From the NCBI GenBank assembly GCA_024330185.1, contig JANDLV010000009.1, positions 1 through 64,000 on the forward strand: a stretch of 64,000 nucleotides of DNA, written 5' to 3'. How positions within the stretch are numbered: position 1 is the stretch's first letter; every line of letters begins with the position of its first letter. This stretch comes from Candidatus Siliceabacter maunaloa. Lineage in GTDB: Bacteria > Actinomycetota > Thermoleophilia > Solirubrobacterales > Solirubrobacteraceae. The notes under the pieces were generated by a model. That model was not told the origin of the DNA. It saw only the letters and a list, made by a program, of their open reading frames with translations, and searched no databases. Below are positions 36,508-44,685 of this stretch, in pieces. The position numbers were made by a program, and so were the translations under genes.

Positions 36508-37925
36508 CCGAAGGCGCTCCCGGCCAGGCCCCGCGCGACGAGCTCGCGGCGCAGCTCGAGCAACGCGGTGTAGGTGGGCAGCACGTAGAGTGGGCCCTCG
36601 CCGCCGGCAACCGCGGCGTCCAGGCCGCCGGCGATGTCGTCGACCACGTGCAGGCGGTCGGTCGGAACGCCGGCGTACTTCAGGCGCAGCGCCAGCTCGG
36701 CCGCGCGCGTGCCGCTGCACGTCGCGCGGCGCAGCCGGCAGGCCAGCAGCTCGAAGTCGGCGTCCCACACCCAGCTCACGTCGCGCCCGTCGGCGGTGCG
36801 GTCGTTGAGGACCGCGAGGAGGTCGTGCTCGCCCTCCTCCAGCGCGAGGGTGCGCAGCACCTCGTTGGCCCCGGCGGGGTTCTTGACCAGCAGCACGCTG
36901 ACGGGTCGCCCGCCGACCTGGACGGTCTCCGCGCGGCCGAAGGCGGGGGAGACGGCCTCCAGGCCAGCGCGGACGTCCTCCAGGCCGGCTCCCAGGGCCA
37001 GCGAGAGCGCCGTGGCGCCCAGGGCGTTGTAGACGTTGTAGAGGCCGGGGAGGGGAAGGGCGACCTCGACGGTCCCCGCAGGCGTGCGCAGCGTGATCTG
37101 CGCGCTGCGCGCTCCGTTGAGCACCACCGAGGTCGCGGCGACCTGCGGCTCGGGGCGGCGGTTGTCGCCGTTGGGGCAGTGGTAGTGCCCCAGGTGGCCG
37201 AGGAAGACCGTGTCGTAGACGTACGGGGTCCCGCAGCGGCGGCAGTGCTTGGAGTCCGACGCGTGCGAGAGGCCGGCCAGCGCGACGCTGACGTCCTCGA
37301 CGCCGAAGAAGATCGTCTCCCCGTCGGCCCTGGAGGACCCGCGGGGCCCGCCTTCGGCAGCCTCGGCAACCGCTCGTTCCCGTCCGAGGTCGGCCACCAG
37401 CGGGTCGTCGGCGTTGAGCACCAGCGCCCGGGGCCCGCCCGCGCGCACGACGCCGGCCCAGCGCTCGGCGATGGTCTCCAGCTCCCCGTAGCGGTCGAGC
37501 TGGTCGCGGAACAGGTTGGCCAGCAGCAGGGCACGGGGACGCAGTTGCGCAGTGACCCGGTGCAGCCAGAACTCGTCGACCTCGAACAGGCCCAGGTCGC
37601 CGGCGATGGTGCCGCGCTGCCCGGCGGCGCCCAGCAGCGAGGCGGCCACGCCGCCGGCCATGTTGGCCCCGGCGCGGTTGTGCACCAGGCGCGCCCCTGT
37701 GCGCTCCATGATCGCGGCCACCATGGCCGCGGTGGTCGTCTTGCCGTTGGTCGCCGAGATGACCGCGTTGCCACGGGGCAGGCGGGCGGCGAGCTGCGCG
37801 ATGGCCCGGGGCTCGAGGCGCAGGAGCAGCTTGCCGGGGAGGCTGGTGCCGCCGCGGCCGGCCCGGCGCGAGAGGGCTCCAGCGGCGCGCGCGGCGGCAA
37901 GCTTGGCGCCCAGGGCGGGGCTCAT
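36504..37925 (-). CDS. murT: Lipid II isoglutaminyl synthase subunit MurT
   Basis: 473 residues. A Mur-ligase core with P-loop SATNGKTTTAAM, RAGANMAGGVA and LNADDPLVA is followed by the C-terminal DUF1727 domain. The inserted Zn-ribbon begins HCRRCGTPYVYD and ends YHCPNGDNRRPEP. Only three of the usual four cysteines are present, the last CxxC being CPNG. MurT activates the D-Glu carboxylate of lipid II with ATP for amidation by GatD ammonia. ATG 37925 overlaps the lipid kinase stop. Confidence 0.93.
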   Translation of the reverse strand: MSPALGAKLAAARAAGALSRRAGRGGTSLPGKLLLRLEPRAIAQLAARLPRGNAVISATNGKTTTAAMVAAIMERTGARLVHNRAGANMAGGVAASLLGAAGQRGTIAGDLGLFEVDEFWLHRVTAQLRPRALLLANLFRDQLDRYGELETIAERWAGVVRAGGPRALVLNADDPLVADLGRERAVAEAAEGGPRGSSRADGETIFFGVEDVSVALAGLSHASDSKHCRRCGTPYVYDTVFLGHLGHYHCPNGDNRRPEPQVAATSVVLNGARSAQITLRTPAGTVEVALPLPGLYNVYNALGATALSLALGAGLEDVRAGLEAVSPAFGRAETVQVGGRPVSVLLVKNPAGANEVLRTLALEEGEHDLLAVLNDRTADGRDVSWVWDADFELLACRLRRATCSGTRAAELALRLKYAGVPTDRLHVVDDIAGGLDAAVAGGEGPLYVLPTYTALLELRRELVARGLAGSAFG

Positions 37926-38836
37926 GGCGCCTCGGGCGGGACGAGGACGTGCACGGCGTCGGGCAGCGCGCGCAGGACGATGGGCGTCGCGCCGATCGGG
38001 TCGCCGTCGGCGTACACGGTGAAGGGGCGGTCGGCGTCGACCTCGACCCCCCGGGCGCGAAGCACCTCGACTCCGGGCTCGTGAACGTGGCTGCCGGTGA
38101 AGACCTTGGGCAGCGTGCGCAGGAAGCGCAGGCGGCCCACATCGCCGATGGTCACCACGTCGAGCAGGCCGTCGTCCAGGCGGGCACCCGGAGCGAGCAT
38201 CATCCCGCCGCCGTACACGCCGGAGTTGCCCGCCGCGACCGTGTAGCCGAGCGACTCGAGTCGTTCCACGCGATCGCCCGAGCGGGCGGTGAGCGTGAAG
38301 CGCGCGTCGCGCCAGGTGGCCAGCGCGCGCAGCGCACCGTAGACGTAGACGAGGTTGCCCAGCCGGGAGGGAGCGGCGTTGGCGAGCCGGTTGGCCTCGG
38401 AGTCGAAGCCCAGGCTGGCGATGCCCACGAAGGCGCGTCCGGGGCCGCCGCCCACGGTACGGGCCTCGCCGAGATCGATGGTCCGTGGGACGCCGTGAGC
38501 CAGCAGTGCGGTGGCCGGCTCGATCTCGCGTGGGAGGCCCAGCACGCGCGCGAGGTCGTTCCCACGGCCCCCGGGGAGCACGGCCAGCGTTCCGACCGGC
38601 GGCTCGCGCAGCACGTCGGCCACGCAGGCGGCCAGCCCGTCGCCGCCCAGCGTGGCGACCACCTCGCCGTCGCGGGCCGCCCGGCGCGCGAGCTCGCGGG
38701 CGTCGTCGAGGTCGCGCGTGTCGTGGGCGTGGAAGGGCACGCCCAGTTCGCGCAGCACCGCTTCGGCGCGCACCCTCAGGCCGGCGGCGCGCCCGCCGCC
38801 GGCGGACGGGTTGACCAGGAGCGCGACCGGATCCAC
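37922..38836 (-). CDS. Diacylglycerol/lipid kinase family protein (YegS/BmrU-like)
   Basis: 304 residues with the DAGK catalytic domain: ALLVNPSAGGGRAAG, VATLGGDGLAACVAD (the GGDG motif) and LPGGRGNDLARVLGLP. The C-terminal beta domain includes YVYGALRALATW and DDGLLDVVTI. These kinases phosphorylate diacylglycerol or related lipids to recycle them into phospholipid. GTG start. It leads the operon with murT, a methyltransferase and gatD, consistent with envelope lipid recycling. Confidence 0.88.
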   Translation of the reverse strand: MDPVALLVNPSAGGGRAAGLRVRAEAVLRELGVPFHAHDTRDLDDARELARRAARDGEVVATLGGDGLAACVADVLREPPVGTLAVLPGGRGNDLARVLGLPREIEPATALLAHGVPRTIDLGEARTVGGGPGRAFVGIASLGFDSEANRLANAAPSRLGNLVYVYGALRALATWRDARFTLTARSGDRVERLESLGYTVAAGNSGVYGGGMMLAPGARLDDGLLDVVTIGDVGRLRFLRTLPKVFTGSHVHEPGVEVLRARGVEVDADRPFTVYADGDPIGATPIVLRALPDAVHVLVPPEAP

Positions 38837-39057
38837 GAGGCGCCTGACCCTAGTGGTCGTCGCCGGAGATACGTGCCGTCGCCGGTGGTCGGCGGCGCCG
38901 GCTGGCGTCGCACGGTGATCCGGGAGTGTGCCTCTGGCACATGACCGGTCGCCGGGTGGCGCCAGGCGGTGATCGCCGGCCGCCGGAACGGTGCGTATTT
39001 GCGGGGGCGGCCACTAGAGGGTGGGCCAGCGCGCCGCCCTTCCTATCCTGCGGCGCA

Positions 39058-39774
39058 ATGCGACCCATCACCGTCGCCACGCTGGTCAGCGTGGGCGCCC
39101 TGGGCCTCCCCGCGTGCGGCGGCGAGGAGGAGCCCGGCGCCGCGGCCCGCACCAACACCCGGGCCACCGCCCCCTCGGAGGCCATGAGCGGCACGGGCTG
39201 CCGCCCGGTCGAGGCGCCCGCGCCCAAGGGGGCCCAGGATCTCGAGGCTCCGAGCCTGGCCCTGCGCGGCGACGATTACACCGCGGTGATGGAGACCAAC
39301 TGCGGCACGATCGAGATCCGCCTGGCCAACGAGGACGCCCCCGAGACCGTGGCGTCCTTCGTCTCCCTGGCCCGCATGGACTTCTTTGACGGGCTGACGT
39401 TCCACCGCATCGCCCAGGACCCCAGCGGCGGCGACTTCGTCATCCAGGGCGGCGACCCCGACGGCACCGGTCAGGGCGGCCCGGGCTACAGCGTCGTCGA
39501 GGCGCCGCCGCAGGACGTCGCCTACGACCGCTACACGGTGGCCATGGCCAAGACGGAGATCGAGGATCCCGGCACCTCGGGCAGCCAGTTCTTCATCGTC
39601 ACCGGCGACAGTGCTCAGCTGCCGCCTGACTACGCGCTGCTGGGTCAGGTGGTCGACGGGGGGGACACCGTCGGGGCGATCGCCGACGTGGAGACCGACC
39701 CCACCACCGAGATGCCACTCGCCCCGGTCGTGATCCAGGACGTAACGATCACCGAGGGCGACGAGGGCCAGTAA
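39058..39774 (+). CDS. Secreted cyclophilin-type peptidyl-prolyl isomerase
   Basis: 238 residues. The N-terminus is a short signal with a lipobox-like LGLPACGG, so the protein is probably a lipoprotein. The cyclophilin domain starts near residue 75 with MET-NCGTIEIRLANEDAPETV and includes FHRIAQDPSGGDFVIQGGDP and SGSQFFIVTG. It should help fold exported proteins. ATG 39058 is the natural start. It is divergent from the lipid kinase over about 220 bases with no other gene. Confidence 0.9.
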   Translation: MRPITVATLVSVGALGLPACGGEEEPGAAARTNTRATAPSEAMSGTGCRPVEAPAPKGAQDLEAPSLALRGDDYTAVMETNCGTIEIRLANEDAPETVASFVSLARMDFFDGLTFHRIAQDPSGGDFVIQGGDPDGTGQGGPGYSVVEAPPQDVAYDRYTVAMAKTEIEDPGTSGSQFFIVTGDSAQLPPDYALLGQVVDGGDTVGAIADVETDPTTEMPLAPVVIQDVTITEGDEGQ

Positions 39775-39778
39775 CTAC

Positions 39779-40405
39779 CTACTTCGTCGCGCTTTGCACC
39801 CGGGCCTCGGTGGCCTGGGCCTGCGCCCGCTTCTGCCGTCGCCGCCCCACGATCGAGAGCACCCCGAGCGCGGCGATCACCACCAGCAGCCCGAGGACCA
39901 GGGCGCCCCAGAAGCCCACGCCGCCGAAGGGCAGCGCGACGAGCGAGACCAGGCCCCAGCCGACGGCCAACAGCACGAAGACGATGAGCAGCACCAGCGC
40001 CACGCCGCGCAGGCGCGCGGCGGTGCCCGCGCCCGGGGGCGGGGACAGCAGACCCATCAGGCGCAACATGAAGAGCTGGCGGCCGGTGGGTGCCTGCTGG
40101 CCGAGCTTCTCCATCGCGCTCTTGAGGTCGTCGGGCCGGCGTTCGGCCATGGCCAACGAGGCTTCGGCCATGCGGCGCAACTGCATGCGCTCCTGGGGCC
40201 GCGAGGCGGCGATGGCCTTGCGAAAGTGCTCGCGGGCGCGCTGGGAGTCATAGCGCTCGGCGGCGCGCGCGCCCAGGATCGCCTGCGCCGCCGCCCGTTG
40301 GCCCGTCTCGGCGACGAGCTCCTCGTCCGAGCGGGTCTCGAGCTGGGCCATGGCGGCGAGCGCGGAGCGCTGCTCGATCTTCATCGGACGCTGCTTGGGA
40401 GCCAT
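39779..40405 (-). CDS. Two-helix membrane protein of unknown function
   Basis: 208 residues. The first 120 are charged and helical, with a repeat-like region (AAERYDSQRAREHFRKAIAA) resembling a TPR unit. Two hydrophobic segments follow (about residues 133-157 and 163-187), then a basic tail. It converges with the cyclophilin gene. Start ATG 40405; an internal ATG eight codons in (MKIEQRS) is also possible. Confidence 0.65.
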   Translation of the reverse strand: MAPKQRPMKIEQRSALAAMAQLETRSDEELVAETGQRAAAQAILGARAAERYDSQRAREHFRKAIAASRPQERMQLRRMAEASLAMAERRPDDLKSAMEKLGQQAPTGRQLFMLRLMGLLSPPPGAGTAARLRGVALVLLIVFVLLAVGWGLVSLVALPFGGVGFWGALVLGLLVVIAALGVLSIVGRRRQKRAQAQATEARVQSATK

Positions 40406-40511
40406 CTGAGCTCAGAGTGTAAAGGGCGAGGGGCCCGCCTCGGGCAGGCGGGCACTGACGGCGGAGCCGTTGGTCGATGACGGCCCTCGGCACCCTCTAG
40501 GGTTCCGCCCG

Positions 40512-40907
40512 ATGCGTCGTCCCACCGCCATCGCCGCGCTGATCGCGCTCCTGCTGATCGGCCTCGCGGTACCCGCAGCGGCCCAGCAGGGTGAGCCCTT
40601 CGGGCCCGGCGACTCGCCGTTGACGCCCGCACCCGAGCAGCCCGCGCCCGCTCCGGCGGAGCCCCTGGAGCCCGACGACGACGGGCTCGCGGGCTGGCAG
40701 ATCGGACTCCTCCTGGGGGCCACCGTGGTGCTGCTGGGCGGCATCGCGTTCTCCATCGTCCGCGACGCGCGCCGGGCGGCGCCGGTCGATCACGACGAGG
40801 GGCCCAACCCCGACGAGGAGCGGGCCGAGCGCGAACGACGGCGCAAGCGCAGCTCGTCGCGGCGCAAGGGCAAGGCCGCGCGCGCCGCGCGGCGGCGCAA
40901 CCGATAA
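40512..40907 (+). CDS. Small single-span membrane protein with basic tail
   Basis: 131 residues: an N-terminal signal (ALIALLLIGLAVPAAAQQ), a Pro/Glu-rich exterior stretch, one membrane span (about residues 60-83, GWQIGLLLGATVVLLGGIAF) and a strongly basic Arg/Lys C-terminal tail. Topology suggests an envelope protein with a cytoplasmic tail that could bind nucleic acid or phospholipid head groups. Family unknown. ATG 40512 gives the signal sequence directly. Confidence 0.7.
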   Translation: MRRPTAIAALIALLLIGLAVPAAAQQGEPFGPGDSPLTPAPEQPAPAPAEPLEPDDDGLAGWQIGLLLGATVVLLGGIAFSIVRDARRAAPVDHDEGPNPDEERAERERRRKRSSSRRKGKAARAARRRNR

Positions 40908-40948
40908 GACGTCGTCTCGTTGGAGGGGGCTGGGCGTGACGGGCGAGC

Positions 40949-41197
40949 TCAGCGCACCCGCGGGCCGCCGGACTGCGCCCGAGGCGAGCGCGCGCCCTGG
41001 CCACTCGTGACGCCGCTGCGGTCGCGGCGCAGGCGGCCCTGCAGCTCGCCGAGGTCCAGCTCACCCTCGACGATGGCGCCGATCGCGCCGAACACCGTAG
41101 CGCCGACCAGGCACAGCAGCGCGTAGCCGACGTTCTCGGCCACCCAGACGGCGACGAACAGGAAGCCCAGGAGGGCGGAGAACTGCTTGTTGGTCAT
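40949..41197 (-). CDS. DUF2273 small membrane protein
   Basis: 82 residues with two hydrophobic segments in the first 50 (LLGFLFVAVWVAENVGYALL and CLVGATVFGAIGAIVEGE) and a basic tail. This is the small partner found with AmaP and Asp23 proteins. ATG 41197 overlaps the amaP stop (ATGA). It ends the envelope-stress operon. Confidence 0.8.
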   Translation of the reverse strand: MTNKQFSALLGFLFVAVWVAENVGYALLCLVGATVFGAIGAIVEGELDLGELQGRLRRDRSGVTSGQGARSPRAQSGGPRVR

Positions 41198-41808
41198 CGA
41201 AGCTCCATTCGGGGACCGGCCTCGAGGCCGGTCAGGGTCACGTTCACGGGCAGGATGGGAAGGTCGTGGCGCTCGAGCTGGGCGCGCACCCGGCGCTGGA
41301 CGTCGGGCAGGACATCGGCCACCTCGCCTGGGCGGTTCAGCGCCACGCCCACGGCTACGGCCTCGCCTTCGAGGCGGCTCGTGGCGCCGGCGACGGCGGG
41401 GTGCTCGCCGGCCGCATGCGCGGCCAGCCGCTCGACTGCGCGGGCGCCGACGTCGGTGTGGCCGTGGGTCTCGTCCTCGCCGCCGGACAGGTGCATCGTC
41501 CCGCGGGCCAGGTAGGGGCGGGGCAGCGCCTTGTAGGCCACCCAGCCCAGGACGATCGCGCACAGGATCCCGGCGGCGGCGACGATCGCGCGCACCGTCG
41601 AGTCGATGTCCTGCGCGGTGAGGCCGGCCAGGAACTCGTAGGTCGTGGCGTAGCCGCTGATGGTCTCGATGTCGCCGGGCGCGAACTTGAGCGCGAGCAG
41701 GATCAGCATCACGCCGTAGAAGATCAGGGCGGCGGCGAAGGCGATGGTCAGCAGCCGGCAGATCCACACGGCGGGGGCAAGGGAGCGGGTGCGCACGCGC
41801 TGGCGCAC
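41194..41808 (-). CDS. Alkaline-shock membrane-anchor protein AmaP-like
   Basis: 204 residues with two membrane helices (about residues 12-34 and 62-84), followed by a soluble Asp23-like region. In staphylococci AmaP anchors Asp23 at the membrane. GTG 41808 lies two bases after the previous stop, and the DUF2273 gene overlaps its end. Assignment rests on topology and on the operon context. Confidence 0.75.
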   Translation of the reverse strand: MRQRVRTRSLAPAVWICRLLTIAFAAALIFYGVMLILLALKFAPGDIETISGYATTYEFLAGLTAQDIDSTVRAIVAAAGILCAIVLGWVAYKALPRPYLARGTMHLSGGEDETHGHTDVGARAVERLAAHAAGEHPAVAGATSRLEGEAVAVGVALNRPGEVADVLPDVQRRVRAQLERHDLPILPVNVTLTGLEAGPRMELR

Positions 41809-41810
41809 GA

Positions 41811-42401
41811 CTACTGGACCCTGGTTCCGCGCTCGCCGCGACGCGTGCGCACCTTGGCCCGTAGCGGGAGCTTCCCGGTCAGCGGCTCGAGCGCGGCGGT
41901 GGCGGCGCTGCGCACGCTCTCGGGATCGGCCGGGCGGGTACGGTGGGCGGTGACGAGCAGGCGCCCACCTCTGCGCCTCCGGGGGCGCACCTTCACCCGG
42001 GCGCGCGTCACGTCGCCGGCGTCCCGGACGAGCGCCTCGCCCACGTGGCCCAGCGCGCGTCGCCGCGCGGCGATGTCGCCTTCGTCCCCGCTGTGCAGGG
42101 TGACCAGCCGCTCGCGGCGGGGCACCAGCACGCCGGCCAGGAGCGCCAGACCCAGCAGGACGGCGCCCGCGCCGCACAGCGTGGCCACGACGGCCACCGG
42201 GCCGTCGGCCTCCAGCGAGGCCAGCCGGTCGCCGACCGCGCGTTCGAGGGAGGGCAGCCCGATCAGCTCGGCCAGCCAGGGGAGGCTGAAGCCCGCGCCG
42301 CTGCCCACCGAGGCGATAGCCGCCGCCAGCCCGGCCAGGGCCAGCGCCGCGGGCAGCAGGACTGCGACGACGCGGGCCAGCGCGCGCAGCAGGAGGATCA
42401 C
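41811..42401 (-). CDS. DUF6286-like membrane protein
   Basis: 196 residues. Two hydrophobic segments (about 5-30 and 69-91) flank a small extracytoplasmic loop, with a basic, beta-rich C-terminal half (RARVKVRPRRRRGGRLLV). It matches the DUF6286 proteins that accompany Asp23 genes in actinobacteria. GTG 42401 overlaps the previous stop (GTGA). Confidence 0.7.
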   Translation of the reverse strand: MILLLRALARVVAVLLPAALALAGLAAAIASVGSGAGFSLPWLAELIGLPSLERAVGDRLASLEADGPVAVVATLCGAGAVLLGLALLAGVLVPRRERLVTLHSGDEGDIAARRRALGHVGEALVRDAGDVTRARVKVRPRRRRGGRLLVTAHRTRPADPESVRSAATAALEPLTGKLPLRAKVRTRRGERGTRVQ

Positions 42402-42811
42402 CGCTGCGCCTCCAGGGCCTCGAAGCGCACGTCGACGCGGCCCAGATCATCGGCAAGGCCGTCGCGCCGCGCGGCACTGGCCACCGCGTCGCGCACGGCG
42501 TCGGCCAGCGGGAGGAGGGGCACCAGGCGCGCGGCGAGGTGCAGCGTCAGGCCGTAGCGGTCCCGGTCCTGCGCCACGACATCGACCCCCGCGAACAGGG
42601 GGCCCAGCGACGACAGCCCGGGAGTCGGGGCGGCGAGCCCGGCGACCCCCTCGACGCGCAGCGCGGCGTCGAGGGCGGCGTGGGCGAGACGGTCGCGTGG
42701 ACCCTGCACGCGCGGCGGGGACGTCTCGACGCGGGCGGAGGTTCCCTCGACCGGCGCGGGGGAGGATGGTGACGCCTGCGCGGCGTCCGGCCGGGACTGT
42801 CCGTCGGCCAC
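42398..42811 (-). CDS. Short Asp23/Gls24-like protein
   Basis: 137 residues. After a Pro/Ser-rich lead, the region ALDAALRVEGVAGLAAP and LTLHLAARLVPLLPLADAVRDAV has the strand-helix pattern of Asp23/Gls24. It is shorter and more diverged than the paralogue just upstream. GTG 42811 lies seven bases after that gene's stop. Confidence 0.65.
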   Translation of the reverse strand: MADGQSRPDAAQASPSSPAPVEGTSARVETSPPRVQGPRDRLAHAALDAALRVEGVAGLAAPTPGLSSLGPLFAGVDVVAQDRDRYGLTLHLAARLVPLLPLADAVRDAVASAARRDGLADDLGRVDVRFEALEAQR

Positions 42812-42818
42812 CGTGGCC

Positions 42819-43295
42819 TCAGGCCACGCGCGTCTGGGACTCGTCGTCGTCCTGGGCGTCGTCGCCGGGGAACCAGAGGTCGTTGACCGCGATGTTGACC
42901 TCGGTGACCTGCAGGCCGGTGATGCCCTCGATGCGCCGGGTGACGTTGTCACGGATGCCCTCGGCGACGCGCGGGATGGACTCGCCGTACTCGACGACGA
43001 CCACGAGGTCCACGGCGGTCTCACGCTCACCCACCTCGACGCTGACGCCGGAGTCGCCGCCGATGCCCACGCGCTGGGTCATGGCCCCCAGGGCGCGGCC
43101 CACGCCGCCGCCCAGCGCGTGCACGCCGGCCACCTCGCGCGCGGCGATGCCGGCGACCTTGCTGACCACCGCGTCGGCGATGGACGTAAGGCCCTTCTCG
43201 CTCTGCAGGGACGGGCTGTTCTCGCCCCCCGTGCGCCGGGCGGGGCTGTTGGACTGGCCAGTGCTCTGCTGCGTCGTGGCGGTGGACTCGGCCAT
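42819..43295 (-). CDS. Asp23/Gls24 family envelope stress protein
   Basis: 158 residues. The N-terminal 45 residues are Ser/Thr/Gln-rich and disordered. The Asp23 core follows: GLTSIADAVVSKVAGIAAREVAGVHALGG-type helix, VDLVVVVEYGESIPRVAEGI and TGLQVTEVNIAVNDL. ATG 43295 has a strong GAGGAGGAG ribosome site, so this is the first and probably best-expressed gene of the five-gene operon. Asp23-type proteins coat the inner membrane under alkaline or wall stress. Confidence 0.88.
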   Translation of the reverse strand: MAESTATTQQSTGQSNSPARRTGGENSPSLQSEKGLTSIADAVVSKVAGIAAREVAGVHALGGGVGRALGAMTQRVGIGGDSGVSVEVGERETAVDLVVVVEYGESIPRVAEGIRDNVTRRIEGITGLQVTEVNIAVNDLWFPGDDAQDDDESQTRVA

Positions 43296-43408
43296 GGGCT
43301 GCTCCTCCTCGGTGGTCTGCACTCGAACGTCACTCCGGCGATACCCGAGGGCGAGCGGGATCAACCGCCGGACGGGGCCGGGCGGGCGGCTGTGGCAGAC
43401 TGGCGTCC

Positions 43409-43735
43409 GTGGATCCCCGGACCGGAGAGGACTTCGACGTGCGCGTCGAGGCACGTGACCGTGAGGTCTGGGTGGTGCCCGTCGGCGAGCTGGACGTGGA
43501 CACGGCGGTGGAGCTGCAGGAGAGCCTGGGGCTGGCTCTGCGCAGCGACGCCGCGACCGTCGTGCTCGACCTGCGCGAGCTGGCCTTCCTGGACTCGACG
43601 GGGCTGAGGGTGATCATCGAGACGTGCTCCGCGAAGGAGGGCCCGCCCGTGTCCCTCGTGCCGGGCCCCGAGCCGGTGCAGGCCGTCTTCAACGTGACCG
43701 GCCTGGCCACCGAGCTGCCCTTCCGCGAGCCGTAG
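43409..43735 (+). CDS. STAS-domain anti-sigma factor antagonist
   Basis: 108 residues, the size and fold of SpoIIAA/RsbV. The phosphorylatable Ser63 lies in LAFLDSTGLRVIIE. Such proteins bind an anti-sigma kinase when unphosphorylated and release a sigma factor. No kinase or sigma gene is next to it. GTG 43409 is the start. It is divergent from the Asp23 operon, so it might report on the same stress; that link is only positional. Confidence 0.88.
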   Translation: MDPRTGEDFDVRVEARDREVWVVPVGELDVDTAVELQESLGLALRSDAATVVLDLRELAFLDSTGLRVIIETCSAKEGPPVSLVPGPEPVQAVFNVTGLATELPFREP

Positions 43736-43804
43736 GCAGGACCAAGTCGTCGTAACAGCCTGGTGACGCGGCGGCGCGGCCGGCCGTCTACGCTCCCGCG
43801 CGCC

Positions 43805-44677
43805 ATGGAAGGGAGACGATGGGGGCGTGGGGTGCTGGCCGGTGCACTGGTCACGGTGACCTGCGCGCTCGCGCCGGCCGGCGCACCCGCGGCCGTGGAC
43901 CGCGACGAGCGCCTGCTGCCCGACCACCGCATCGTGGGCCTCTACGGCATGCCGGGCAAGCCGAGCCTCGGCGCGCTGGGCAGCCATTCCTGGCGCGGCG
44001 CCCACGAGCGGGTGCGCCGTATGGCCGCACAGCACCGCACCACGAGCCGCCCCACCGTGCGCGCCTACGAGGCCATCGCCACGCTCGCCACGCGCGAGGC
44101 CGGCCGCGACGCCACGTACTCGCGCCCGGTGTCGCTCATCATGCTGGCCGGCTGGCTCGAGCAGGCGCGCCGCGCCGACGCGCGCCTCATCGTCGACCTG
44201 CAGCCCGGGCGCGCCGACGCGCTCGAGCAGGCCCGTGCGCTGGAGCCGCTGCTGCGTGAGCCCGACGTCCACCTCGCGCTGGACCCCGAGTGGGAGCTCG
44301 GCCCCGGCCAGCGTCATCGCAAGGGCCGGGTGGGCTCGATGAACGGGCGGGAGATCGACAGGATCGCCGCCTGGCTGGACGACCTCGCCGCCGAGGAGGG
44401 GCTGGCCCAGAAGCTGCTGCTCGTACACCGCTTCCGGGCGTCGATGGTGCGCGAGCCCGGTCGCATCGGCGAGCACGAGCGCGTAGAGGTGGTGATGAGC
44501 ATGGACGGACACGGCACCCGTGGCGGCAAGCGCGAGCGCTACGAGGACCTGGCAGCCTCCACGCCCGACCTCTACAGCGGCATGATGCTCTTCCAGAGCC
44601 GCGACAGCGGTGGGTTGTTCACGCCCTTCCAGCTACGCCGGCTCGACCCCGCGCCCGACCTGATCTTCGTCCAGTAG
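43805..44677 (+). CDS. Secreted protein, possible TIM-barrel hydrolase-like
   Basis: 290 residues. A signal peptide (GVLAGALVTVTCALAPAGAPAA) is followed by RIVGLYGMPGKPSLGALG, then LIVDLQPGRADALEQ, LALDPEWELGPG and LLLVHRFRASMV. Regular beta/alpha units with acidic residues at strand ends resemble a glycosidase-type barrel, but I cannot name a family. ATG 43805 gives the signal directly. Confidence 0.7.
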   Translation: MEGRRWGRGVLAGALVTVTCALAPAGAPAAVDRDERLLPDHRIVGLYGMPGKPSLGALGSHSWRGAHERVRRMAAQHRTTSRPTVRAYEAIATLATREAGRDATYSRPVSLIMLAGWLEQARRADARLIVDLQPGRADALEQARALEPLLREPDVHLALDPEWELGPGQRHRKGRVGSMNGREIDRIAAWLDDLAAEEGLAQKLLLVHRFRASMVREPGRIGEHERVEVVMSMDGHGTRGGKRERYEDLAASTPDLYSGMMLFQSRDSGGLFTPFQLRRLDPAPDLIFVQ

Positions 44678-44685
44678 CGCGGCGC

